From: an uncultured Acidimicrobiales bacterium
Lineage (GTDB): Bacteria; Actinomycetota; Acidimicrobiia; Acidimicrobiales; SZUA-35
Length of the DNA: 64,000 nucleotides
NCBI GenBank assembly: GCA_937922785.1
Contig: CALAJQ010000004.1
Coordinates: forward strand, 124,001-188,000
Direction of reading: 5' to 3'
Positions 40,621 through 48,413 of this stretch are shown piece after piece. A program made the position numbers and the translations under genes. The notes under the pieces are model-generated. The model was not told the origin of the DNA. It made no database searches and saw nothing but the letters and a program-made list of their open reading frames with translations. Within the stretch, counting starts at the first letter, position 1, and each line of letters starts with the position of its first letter.

Positions 40621-41784
40621 TTAGCTGCTTGGCGATTTACTAGACCACCAGTTGCCCGATTTCAGCCGCTTACCGCCTCCAAGGCGATCGTCGAGTTTGA
40701 GCATCAGACCTCGCAGACGCGTGCCCGCCAGTTGGCGCCAGGCCCGGTTCCAGGCCTTGGAATAGTCGCGAGTCCACGGACAGATTCGAACACAGACTGC
40801 GCAGTCAGAGTTGATCTTTGTCCAATAGCTGAAACACTTCTCGCCATCAACAGACCACTTGTTGACACCCTTGAGACCTGATCGGTTTAACGCAACTGGA
40901 GTGGGCTCTCCGAAGGGAATGGCTTTCGCCGGACAAGCTTGAGCACACCGGTCACACTGCTCACAGAACTCCTTGACGCCAAGCAACTTTGGCTTGTCAG
41001 AAGCCAACGGCATGTCGGTGAAGATCTTCCCAAAGCGCAGCCTGGGCCCGTACTCAGGCGTGATTAGGAGACCGTGGCGCCCGTACTCACCGAGACCAGC
41101 TGCGATAGCTAGCGGTATTGCTAACGCCGTGTCGTTCATAGATGGAACGGCTTCGTAGCCGAGATTGCGGATGTACTGAGCTAACCCAAGTAGAACCGCG
41201 GCGTCCTGGGAGTAGCCCAAGCCTGTTGCGGCACCAGCCAACGCCGAGGGTGCAGTCTGTATCAGGTCAGCGTCCATCGCCTGGCCAATAACTATTACGC
41301 TGCTGAGACCGTCAGGCAGATCGTTCGGCTTGGCCTCCCCCGTCAGGTGGTCGAAGCGTTCTGTGTAGACCCAGCGCTCGTCAAATTCGGTGACTCCCAC
41401 AAGATCGGCGCCAAAGAGCTTGCCGACTTTTTTGACCTCTGCTGATCCCTCACTTGCTGAGACTGGCGGAAGCTTCTGCGGCGCCCCCTCCCGCAACATC
41501 GAAAGCGGATCCTGGAAGCCATCGCGCCTGCCTTGGCTCTCATACATTTCGGTGAAGACGTCGCTGACATGCCACGATGCGTTCCGAAGCGCGTAGTCGC
41601 GCTGGGTGAAACCGTTGGCTTTGCGCCACTTGGCCAGGGGTTTTCGGTAAGTGGCGTAGAAAAGGTCCGACTTATCGGTTCGAATCTCTGGATCCCAGAA
41701 AGACCGGCAAAACACATCATCAACTTGGCTGAACCGCTCGAAATCGTCCTCTACCTCAAGCTCTGGTGATTCGTTCGAGAACAT
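40621..41784 (-). CDS. Reductive-dehalogenase-like 4Fe-4S/cobalamin protein
   Basis: A 387-aa protein resembling the catalytic core of reductive dehalogenases and the related QueG family. The C-terminal half has two 4Fe-4S motifs: CEQCDRCAQACP (Cx2Cx2Cx3CP) and CFSYWTKINSDCAVCVRICP (Cx11Cx2Cx3CP). The central region GLGEYGRHGLLITPEYGPRLR matches the cobalamin-domain strand of the family. There is no twin-arginine signal peptide and no membrane anchor, so it is not a respiratory enzyme. A cytoplasmic reductive role is likely, as in aerobic marine bacteria that carry NADPH-type RdhA. The substrate is unknown. Confidence 0.82.
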   Translation of the reverse strand: MFSNESPELEVEDDFERFSQVDDVFCRSFWDPEIRTDKSDLFYATYRKPLAKWRKANGFTQRDYALRNASWHVSDVFTEMYESQGRRDGFQDPLSMLREGAPQKLPPVSASEGSAEVKKVGKLFGADLVGVTEFDERWVYTERFDHLTGEAKPNDLPDGLSSVIVIGQAMDADLIQTAPSALAGAATGLGYSQDAAVLLGLAQYIRNLGYEAVPSMNDTALAIPLAIAAGLGEYGRHGLLITPEYGPRLRFGKIFTDMPLASDKPKLLGVKEFCEQCDRCAQACPAKAIPFGEPTPVALNRSGLKGVNKWSVDGEKCFSYWTKINSDCAVCVRICPWTRDYSKAWNRAWRQLAGTRLRGLMLKLDDRLGGGKRLKSGNWWSSKSPSS

Positions 41785-41840
41785 AACCTTTTCCGACCCT
41801 AACTCTTGCTACCAAGGCCAGTCCATTGTGGCTGAGTTTC

Positions 41841-43241
41841 ATGACTGACGCCGAGTTAGCGTTGGGCAGGTCTATGAGCACCTTTGAGCGGCGAAAAGTT
41901 AGGAGGCAGCTACGAAAGCGGGCCCACCCCGGTGTCGTTATCGTTCTGGGCTTTGCATTGTTCGCCGCCGTCGGTGCCGCGCTTCTATGGTTACCAATCA
42001 GCCAGCAAGAGGGTGCTTCAGTTAGCCCTCTAGAGGCGTTCTTCACTAGCGTGTCGGCGGTAACTGTCACTGGCTTAGCGGTCACCGACACGGCTACGAC
42101 GTGGAGCACGTTTGGCCTTTGCGTGCTGCTTTTTCTGATTCAAGTTGGCGGGCTGGGCATCATGACCATTGCCGGATTCTTTGGTCTAGTTGTTTCTCAA
42201 AGACTTAGCGTGCGGGCTGGGATGTTGGCCGGCACCGAAATCGGAGTTACCCAGCTCGGTCCACTTGGCGACCTTGTGAGAGGTCTCATCAAGTTTGTTT
42301 TTGCGACCGAGCTCGTATTGGCCATTGCTCTTTCCACTCGGTTCGTGATGGGTGCCGATGGCGCGATCGCCAAACCCATCTTCGACGGAGTCTTTCACGC
42401 AGTGTCGGCTTTCAACAACGCGGGATTCTCAACTTTCAGCAACGGTCTGGCTGACTATGTCTCCGATTGGTTCGTCAGCATCTCAGTTGCGCTCGGGTTC
42501 ATCATTGGTGGAATGGGTTTCCCCGTGATATTCGAACTTTGGCGACGCTGGCGAGATCCCACCAGTTGGACTCTGCACACCAAGGTGTCTCTCACTTCGA
42601 TGCTTTGCCTTCTCATCGGGGGCACCGCGCTGATTGCCATGCTGGAGTGGACTAACCCCGAAACTCTTGGCTCTCTGGGTAACGCAGACCGAGTGTTGGC
42701 GGCGTTCTTCCAATCGGCGACCACCCGTACAGCGGGCTTCAACACAATCGCCATGGAGTCCCTAAGGCCCTCAACGCTGCTGCTCTTTGTGCCTCTTATG
42801 GTGATCGGAGCCAACAGCGCCTCAACCGGTGGAGGCATTAAGACCACGACAGTCGCCGTCGCGATTCAGGCAACGTTCGGCCAACTCAGGGGTGACCGCG
42901 ACGTCACCATGTTCGAAAAGCGCATCCCAAGGCAGATCCTGCAGCAGTCCTTGGCTTTGGTGATTGCGGCCCTGGCAATTGTTGGCACGGCTGGTTTCAT
43001 GCTGGCTGTCGTCGAGCCCAACATTGACGGGTTTAAGTTGCTGTTCGAGGCGGCTTCGGCATTCGGCACTGCAGGGCTGTCAGCCGGAGTGACACCACAC
43101 CTTGGAACCTTGGGCCGCATCCTTATCATTGTGTTGATGTTCATTGGTCGAGTAGGGCCAATCACTTTCGGAACTGCATTCCTGTTCCGAGCTGAAACCC
43201 ATCGTTATCGCTTCCCCCAAGATGACTTGTTGGTCGGATGA
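41841..43241 (+). CDS. ktrB: KtrB/TrkH-type potassium uptake membrane subunit
   Basis: A 466-aa cation channel subunit with four repeated pore motifs. TSVSAVTVTGLA, HAVSAFNNAGFS, ATTRTAGFNT and AFGTAGLSAG are the P-loop segments with the selectivity glycines. About 10 membrane helices are visible. The basic N-terminus (RRKVRRQLRKRAHPG) fits the inside-positive rule. It is followed after 16 bp by the KtrA gene, and the two form one K+ uptake system. An in-frame ATG five codons earlier is also possible. Confidence 0.95.
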   Translation: MTDAELALGRSMSTFERRKVRRQLRKRAHPGVVIVLGFALFAAVGAALLWLPISQQEGASVSPLEAFFTSVSAVTVTGLAVTDTATTWSTFGLCVLLFLIQVGGLGIMTIAGFFGLVVSQRLSVRAGMLAGTEIGVTQLGPLGDLVRGLIKFVFATELVLAIALSTRFVMGADGAIAKPIFDGVFHAVSAFNNAGFSTFSNGLADYVSDWFVSISVALGFIIGGMGFPVIFELWRRWRDPTSWTLHTKVSLTSMLCLLIGGTALIAMLEWTNPETLGSLGNADRVLAAFFQSATTRTAGFNTIAMESLRPSTLLLFVPLMVIGANSASTGGGIKTTTVAVAIQATFGQLRGDRDVTMFEKRIPRQILQQSLALVIAALAIVGTAGFMLAVVEPNIDGFKLLFEAASAFGTAGLSAGVTPHLGTLGRILIIVLMFIGRVGPITFGTAFLFRAETHRYRFPQDDLLVG

Positions 43242-43257
43242 CAGCTAGGAGACCCAG

Positions 43258-44058
43258 ATGATTGGAAGCCGGGGAAAAGGCGGAGACAGCGACAGGAACA
43301 AGGGAGTGCGTTCGTCGACCATTGAGCGCGTGCTCGGTTACGCCAAAGTGCGCGACGCCCGCCTCGGTATTCCGATGGCGAGCAATCGCGACGGCAAAGT
43401 CTTAGTTGTCGGCCTTGGACGCTTCGGCGCCGCAGTATCGGCGACCATTGTTGACCTAGGCATCGAGGTCATGGCCATCGACATCGACGCGGAACTCGTT
43501 GATAGGTGGGTTGATGTACTCCCCCACTTGCGCGTAGCTGACGCCACGGATCCAACAACTCTTCAGCAGCTTGGCGTTCAGGACTTTGACACTGCTGTAG
43601 TCGCAATCGGAACTGGCATCGAGGCCAGCGTCCTTTCAGTGGCAGCCTTAAGCGATGCGGGCGCGCCCAACATCTTTGCCAAGGCAACAACGTCTGAACA
43701 CGGGCGCATCTTGAGGCGTGTTGGCGCCGACCATGTGGTCTATCCCGAGATTCAAATGGGCGAGCGCGTCGGGCGAATAGTCAGCGGCACAGTTCTCGAC
43801 TTCTTCGAACTCGACGATGAATTTGTGTTGGCCGAAATTGAAACACCGGCGTTTCTGGTCGGCAAGCCTCTGGGGCAAAGCAAATTGCGCGCTCGTTTTG
43901 CAGTGTCAGCTGTGTGCGTAAAGCCGGTGAGCGGGCGCTACACCTACGCGACAGCCGAAAGTGTTCCGGCCGACGGCAGCCTAATGGTTGTCGCCGGCCG
44001 ACCCGAGTCGGTGCAAAAGCTCACAACCGCTGTCAGGCGTGAACGCTTTCACCAATAG
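43258..44058 (+). CDS. ktrA: KtrA/TrkA-type potassium uptake regulatory subunit
   Basis: A 266-aa cytoplasmic gating subunit. The RCK N-domain begins KVLVVGLGRFGAAVSATIVDLG (residues about 44-66), with the nucleotide-binding GxGxxG. The C-terminal TrkA_C domain starts near ALAEIETPAF, with LVGKPLGQSKLRARFAVSAV. The first 40 residues are basic and atypical for KtrA (RGKGGDSDRNKGVR). The gene ends 26 bp inside the 3' end of the convergent FN3 gene. Confidence 0.94.
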   Translation: MIGSRGKGGDSDRNKGVRSSTIERVLGYAKVRDARLGIPMASNRDGKVLVVGLGRFGAAVSATIVDLGIEVMAIDIDAELVDRWVDVLPHLRVADATDPTTLQQLGVQDFDTAVVAIGTGIEASVLSVAALSDAGAPNIFAKATTSEHGRILRRVGADHVVYPEIQMGERVGRIVSGTVLDFFELDDEFVLAEIETPAFLVGKPLGQSKLRARFAVSAVCVKPVSGRYTYATAESVPADGSLMVVAGRPESVQKLTTAVRRERFHQ

Positions 44059-44494
44059 ATGAACCAAACGAAAACCCTGTTGCTGGCTCAGCGGTCCCGG
44101 CTCCGCCGGTAGGTGCTGCGCTTATATCGCGTCCCAATTCCGGACCTCGACCAGATGCCCTCACTCTGAACTGATACTGACGTTTTGGTTTGAGACCCTC
44201 GATGAGATATCGACCGAAATGACGGTCTGAAACACCGGCGCTACGCCACCGAGCCGAATACTTAGGTTTGTACTCAACGGTGTAAGGCAGCCAAGCTTTG
44301 GCACCTGAGTCGCCAGAACTCCACGAAACGATTACTCCGGCTGCTCTGTCTGCCATTACTGCTTCTACATACTGTGCGGTTGGCGTGCGACTTAGCGGCT
44401 TGGACCGAGCTAAAGCGAGCTTCTTTCTCGCAGCGTGACGCTTTTTCTCCCAGCCCCAGCGAAAACGGCGCTTGCCAACCTTGATTGTCCCCAT
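44033..44494 (-). CDS. Fibronectin type III domain protein
   Basis: A 153-aa protein. Residues about 45-125 form one FN3 domain (GVIVSWSSGDSGAKAWLPYTVEYKPKYSARWRSAG, in two segments, then YLIEGLKPKRQYQFRVRASG). The N-terminus is very basic (KVGKRRFRWGWEKKRHAARKKLALARSK) and has no signal peptide, so a nucleic-acid or membrane-surface association is possible. The ATG at 44494 is preferred over an earlier in-frame start. It follows the GH16 gene on the same strand after 97 bp, so an extracellular polysaccharide link is conceivable, but secretion is not evident. Confidence 0.65.
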   Translation of the reverse strand: MGTIKVGKRRFRWGWEKKRHAARKKLALARSKPLSRTPTAQYVEAVMADRAAGVIVSWSSGDSGAKAWLPYTVEYKPKYSARWRSAGVSDRHFGRYLIEGLKPKRQYQFRVRASGRGPELGRDISAAPTGGAGTAEPATGFSFGSSIGESVHA

Positions 44495-44591
44495 TATTAA
44501 ACATCCCTCCGACGTCTTGACTCTGACACGTAAAGTGATCAGTAGTCGCAATGGGTGAGGATAGAGCTAGTTCTCGGTGGCCGCAAGGCTG

Positions 44592-46202
44592 CTACGAAAG
44601 CGGATCAAACACTGCGCTGTAAACCACAAACTTCGCTTCGCTCCAGTCGAGGGTCCCGAACCCCTCCGGAGCCCGTGTATCGCCCCACCAACCACCGTCA
44701 CGACCGATCAAGTCACCTCCCGCAAAGGATCCGCCGACAGCGGTATTTATTATCAGCCGCATGTCGCCGTTTCGATGCGGACCCGTTTCAAAGGTTGTGA
44801 CATAACCCCCGAGAGCGTGGACCACTTTTCCATCGAGCTTCCACAACAACAAGCCTGGTCGCCGCTCAAGTTCAACGTCAATCGGGCCAGCTAGCGCGCT
44901 AGAGACTGCGGTCGCAGAGTTACTGACCGTGCGACCCTCCTCAGCCCAGTGAACCGACATGTGAGCGACGTCGGGCTCTTGGGTACGAGTCTCAATCAGG
45001 TCTATCTCGTGATAGAGATCGGTTTGAAAACCAGGACATATGCCAGGGGCAAAACACGCTTGAGAGTCCAACAACCACACCGCCGGCCACAGCCCAGCCT
45101 CATCGGGCAGCTCGATCGACACCGTAGTCTTTCCCCAACCGAAGGTGTCTTGGCTGACAATCATTCCAGAGGTGAACGGCAGCCGAGTGACACCAGGTTC
45201 AGAGGCCGGCCGGGTGAAGAGCTGGATTCCATCGGTGCGAAACCTCACGCTCGCCGTTCGGTATCCTTGCGCCACTGCGTTGGTCCAGCCGATTGGCGTT
45301 TCAGTGGGAGAAATCAGACCTTCCCACTCTGGGGCGACTGATTCCGGCAGTTTTCCGGTCACTCCTGTTCGCCAGTAATCTTGATTCAGGCCGAGTTGCT
45401 GAGCAACCTGAGGGTCCTGGTATTCAAAGCCAAGGCCAAGAACTGGAACATGGGTTGGATCCACGTAGTGGGCCTGAGCCAACAGCGAGATCGCACCAAG
45501 GTCAGCAATCCACAATTCGCCGTCGTTCCAGACGGTTGCCACACCGATCTCGGTTGCAAGTTGAAGCGCCACTTCGGCTGCATGAGCACGGGCCAACCGT
45601 CCCTCCGCCGATCCATCAAGTTCAACCAGCGTGGCTAGCCGAGCTAGGGCTGCGTGAGAATGCGCAGGCGTGTCTAGCAACCCGAGATGCTCGGGATTGA
45701 GGGCCAGCTCGGTTCCGTACTTGCCCAATCTGTCTGGTTCGACAGACCTGCTGAAGCCAACCCCCATCTGCTCCAATCCAATCGCCACTCGGTCAGCCAT
45801 GCGTGGTCTCCCAACAAGACTGATCGTCCCAGCGGCCGAATCACCGTTGACCAGGTAGGCCGCCACGGCTGCCTCACCGGCAAAGGTCTCGAGGCCGTAG
45901 TCAGATCCAAATGCTCCGATTAGTTGCGGTTGAAGACGATTCACAGCCTGCAGCTCGGCGACTAGCTCTTCCCACGATTCGGTCATGGCAAACACACTCG
46001 GGGGCCCGGAAACAGCTCGAGAGGCATCGGGTGTTCGTGAACGCTCGCTCCATACCGTCGAAGCCAGGACACAACCCACGATGAGGGCCAGTGAGAACGC
46101 CAGAACCGGCAGGCGTGTTCGTCCGCTGGTTGCGGCCTTGAAGTGCTGGCTCGGTTTCACAGCACCTGCATCGACCATTTCAGTGCCAGGGTTTACTGTC
46201 AT
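44592..46202 (-). CDS. Membrane-anchored GH16-type glycosidase with long N-terminal domain
   Basis: A 536-aa type II membrane protein. Residues 28-52 are a single hydrophobic anchor (LPVLAFSLALIVGCVLAST). Residues about 60-290 form a Leu/Ala-rich extracytoplasmic domain I do not recognise. Residues about 310-536 resemble glycoside hydrolase family 16, with the catalytic motif EIDLIE (nucleophile E399, acid/base E404), GLWPAVWLL before it and NTAVGGSFAGG after it. GH16 enzymes cleave beta-glucans, agars and related polymers. Only 29 bp separate its ATG from the divergent PaaK ATG; a later in-frame ATG at 46181 is also possible. Confidence 0.82.
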   Translation of the reverse strand: MTVNPGTEMVDAGAVKPSQHFKAATSGRTRLPVLAFSLALIVGCVLASTVWSERSRTPDASRAVSGPPSVFAMTESWEELVAELQAVNRLQPQLIGAFGSDYGLETFAGEAAVAAYLVNGDSAAGTISLVGRPRMADRVAIGLEQMGVGFSRSVEPDRLGKYGTELALNPEHLGLLDTPAHSHAALARLATLVELDGSAEGRLARAHAAEVALQLATEIGVATVWNDGELWIADLGAISLLAQAHYVDPTHVPVLGLGFEYQDPQVAQQLGLNQDYWRTGVTGKLPESVAPEWEGLISPTETPIGWTNAVAQGYRTASVRFRTDGIQLFTRPASEPGVTRLPFTSGMIVSQDTFGWGKTTVSIELPDEAGLWPAVWLLDSQACFAPGICPGFQTDLYHEIDLIETRTQEPDVAHMSVHWAEEGRTVSNSATAVSSALAGPIDVELERRPGLLLWKLDGKVVHALGGYVTTFETGPHRNGDMRLIINTAVGGSFAGGDLIGRDGGWWGDTRAPEGFGTLDWSEAKFVVYSAVFDPLS

Positions 46203-46231
46203 GGCCGAGCGTCGTGCGCGACACTTACACA

Positions 46232-47506
46232 ATGAACGCCGGATTCGAACCAATTGAGACTGCACCAATCGCCGAGCTTCGTGCCCTTCAGCTAGATCGG
46301 CTTAAGTCTTCCATCAGTCTCGCTTATGAGAACGTTCCCCACTACAGAAGCAGTTTCGACGCTGCTGGAGTTCATCCATCCGAAGTCGAGAGCCTTTCGG
46401 ATCTGTCACGGTTTCCCTTCCTGGTAAAGGAGGATCTGCGGCAGAACTATCCCTTCGGAATGTTTGCAGTTCCGCGTACAGATGTTGTCAGATTGCACGC
46501 CTCCAGCGGCACAACTGGGAAGCCGACCGTGGTCGGTTACACAGCTGCAGACATCGACATGTGGGCCACAGTGGTGGCTCGGTCGCTTTACGCCGCAGGA
46601 GCCAGACCAGGGGATGTGGCCCATGTTGCCTATGGCTATGGCCTGTTCACCGGTGGCTTGGGCGCTCACTACGGCGCCGAGAAGCTGGGATGCACGGTTG
46701 TCCCGGTTTCAGGAGGCGCCACTGAAAAGCAGGTTCAACTGATCACAGACTTCAAGCCCAGAGTGATCTTGGTAACCCCGTCCTATTGCCTGAACTTGAT
46801 CGATGAGATGGAACGCCAAGGCATCGATCCACGTTCGACTTCTCTGGAAATCGGCGTCTTTGGTGCTGAGCCGTGGACCGATGCAATGCGGGCTGAAATT
46901 GAAAGCCGACTGGGCATCGACGCAGTTGACATCTATGGGCTTAGTGAGGTCATAGGACCAGGCGTGTCTCAAGAATGCATCGAGACCAAAGACGGACCCA
47001 CCATATGGGAGGACCACTTCTACCCCGAGATCATCGACCCTGAAACAGGCGAGGTCCTACCTGACGGTTCCGAAGGTGAGCTTGTGTTCACTTCGCTGAC
47101 CAAGCAAGCATGTCCTGTAATTCGCTACCGCACCCGGGACCGAACTCGACTGCTGCCGGGCACCGCCCGAACGATGAGAAGGATGGCGAAGGTAACCGGC
47201 CGCACAGATGACATGTTGATCATTCGCGGCGTCAACGTGTTCCCAACCCAAATTGAACATGAGATGTTCAAAGTTGACGGACTTGGGCCCTTTTACCAGT
47301 TAGTTGTTTCCAGCGAAGGCAACATGGCAACGGTGACTGTTCTGGCCGAAACCACCGACGCTGCCACCGACCCTAAGCCACTAGCTGATCAGCTGCAGGC
47401 TCTGATCAAGGCGAACGTCGGCGTTAGCGCAAAGGTTGAGGTTGGCCGACCAAACACGGTCCCCCGCTCGGCCGGCAAGGCCCAGCGAGTCATCGACAAT
47501 CGCTAG
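46232..47506 (+). CDS. Phenylacetate-CoA ligase-like acyl-CoA ligase (PaaK family)
   Basis: A 424-aa ANL-family ligase. P-loop ASSGTTGKPTVVGYT, A5-like DIYGLSEVIGPGVS, and GELVFTSLTKQACPVIRYRTRD are typical of PaaK. The C-terminal lysine lies in PRSAGKAQRVIDNR. PaaK makes phenylacetyl-CoA, but no paa genes are near, so a different aryl or acyl substrate is possible. The ATG at 46232 fits the family start. Its TAG stop overlaps the ArsI/CadI stop as CTAG. Confidence 0.92.
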   Translation: MNAGFEPIETAPIAELRALQLDRLKSSISLAYENVPHYRSSFDAAGVHPSEVESLSDLSRFPFLVKEDLRQNYPFGMFAVPRTDVVRLHASSGTTGKPTVVGYTAADIDMWATVVARSLYAAGARPGDVAHVAYGYGLFTGGLGAHYGAEKLGCTVVPVSGGATEKQVQLITDFKPRVILVTPSYCLNLIDEMERQGIDPRSTSLEIGVFGAEPWTDAMRAEIESRLGIDAVDIYGLSEVIGPGVSQECIETKDGPTIWEDHFYPEIIDPETGEVLPDGSEGELVFTSLTKQACPVIRYRTRDRTRLLPGTARTMRRMAKVTGRTDDMLIIRGVNVFPTQIEHEMFKVDGLGPFYQLVVSSEGNMATVTVLAETTDAATDPKPLADQLQALIKANVGVSAKVEVGRPNTVPRSAGKAQRVIDNR

Positions 47507-47934
47507 CCGCAGCAAATCCCAGCCGAACCGGCGTCGTCGACGGCGCCTACTTTGATCAGGTTCTCAAACTGCTCAGAATCGCCATTCTTTACGTACCATT
47601 CCCATTTGTGACCCTCAGGTCCGGTCACCCAGGTCTCGGTTTTTTCGGCGAAGCAGCATTCGGTCTCATCAATTCCGGAGGTTTCCAGGCCTGAGCCCGA
47701 GATCCGGGCTTCTGCTGCGGCCACTTGAGCTGCAGTTTCAGTTTCAACTCCCAGATGGTTTAGGGAGCCAGGCTCGCCGGCGCCCTCGAACAGCACGAGC
47801 TTTAGCGGAGGTTGTTCGATGGCAAAATTGGCGTAGCCAGGCTTGATCTTGGCCGGCTCGGTGTCGAACATCTGTGAATAGAAGGTGATCGCCTCTTCGA
47901 GGTCGGCGACGTTTAAAGCAAGCTGCAGACGCAT
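47503..47934 (-). CDS. ArsI/CadI-type VOC protein
   Basis: A 143-aa vicinal-oxygen-chelate protein of the ArsI (C-As lyase)/CadI group. The thiol pair is C93-C94 in ETECCFAEK, and other likely ligands are H60 (LNHLGVE) and the Glu in HKWEWYVK. The first strand reads LQLALNV, where ArsI enzymes have a His, so it is closer to the cadmium-induced CadI form and lyase activity is uncertain. A further CC lies near the C-terminus (GICCG). An AAGGA ribosome-binding site precedes the ATG. The divergent ArsR gene shares its promoter region. Confidence 0.88.
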   Translation of the reverse strand: MRLQLALNVADLEEAITFYSQMFDTEPAKIKPGYANFAIEQPPLKLVLFEGAGEPGSLNHLGVETETAAQVAAAEARISGSGLETSGIDETECCFAEKTETWVTGPEGHKWEWYVKNGDSEQFENLIKVGAVDDAGSAGICCG

Positions 47935-47991
47935 TGTCTGTCCTTTCGAGCGTATGTTTGAGATTCTTTCGAACCGGTCGTTTGCGTAACT

Positions 47992-48060
47992 GTCATTTCG
48001 ATAACTGTCGATTTGACAAGCGTCAATATGACAGACGCTTTGATGAATGTCAATATGAAT
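47992..48060. promoter_or_regulatory. Face-to-face arsI/arsR promoters with ArsR operator repeats
   Basis: Related 12-bp units read GTCATTTCGATA (47992), GTCGATTTGACA (48007), GTCAATATGACA (48022) and GTCAATATGAAT (48049). The leftward promoter is TTGACA (48053-48048), 17 bp, CATATT (48030-48025). The rightward promoter is ATGACA (48028-48033), 17 bp, CAATAT (48051-48056), then 6 nt to the GTG start. The two promoters lie on the same DNA segment in opposite directions, with the repeats over their key hexamers. ArsR bound here would block both. Confidence 0.68.
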
Positions 48061-48062
48061 CT

Positions 48063-48413
48063 GTGAAGAAATCAGACACAACAAAGATCGCTGCCGACAC
48101 TCTTTGTTGTTTCCCCCTGGCAGAAGCACCTTTGAGCGAGGAAGATGCCAGCGACCTAGCCGTTGTGTTGAAGGCCCTTGCCGACCCCGTGCGCCTGCGA
48201 CTTGTATCGATTATCGCAGCTTCAGCTTCGGGCGAAGTCTGCACGTGTGACCTGCCTGATCTACTCGACCGAAGTCAACCCACAGTGAGCCATCACCTCT
48301 CTTTGCTGACCAAGGCTGGAATTGTCGAGCGAGAACAAAGAGGAAAGTGGGCGTGGTTCCGGCTCCGCCATTCCCAGATTGAAGCGATTAGTAGCTTCTT
48401 ACGGATCAGCTAG
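48063..48413 (+). CDS. ArsR family metal(loid)-responsive repressor
   Basis: A 116-aa ArsR/SmtB repressor. The HTH is SQPTVSHHLSLLTKAGIVE, and the metal-sensing region is EVCTCDLPDLL with a CxC pair. A further CC pair is near the N-terminus (DTLCCFPLAEAPLS). I use the GTG at 48063, which follows CAATAT by 6 nt; the longer open frame runs through the operator repeats. Its stop overlaps that of the monooxygenase gene as CTAG. Confidence 0.93.
   Translation: MKKSDTTKIAADTLCCFPLAEAPLSEEDASDLAVVLKALADPVRLRLVSIIAASASGEVCTCDLPDLLDRSQPTVSHHLSLLTKAGIVEREQRGKWAWFRLRHSQIEAISSFLRIS

Noticed and set aside
46232-47506. Phenylacetate degradation cluster
   Set aside because: Only a PaaK-like ligase is present; none of the paaABCDE genes occur in the window.
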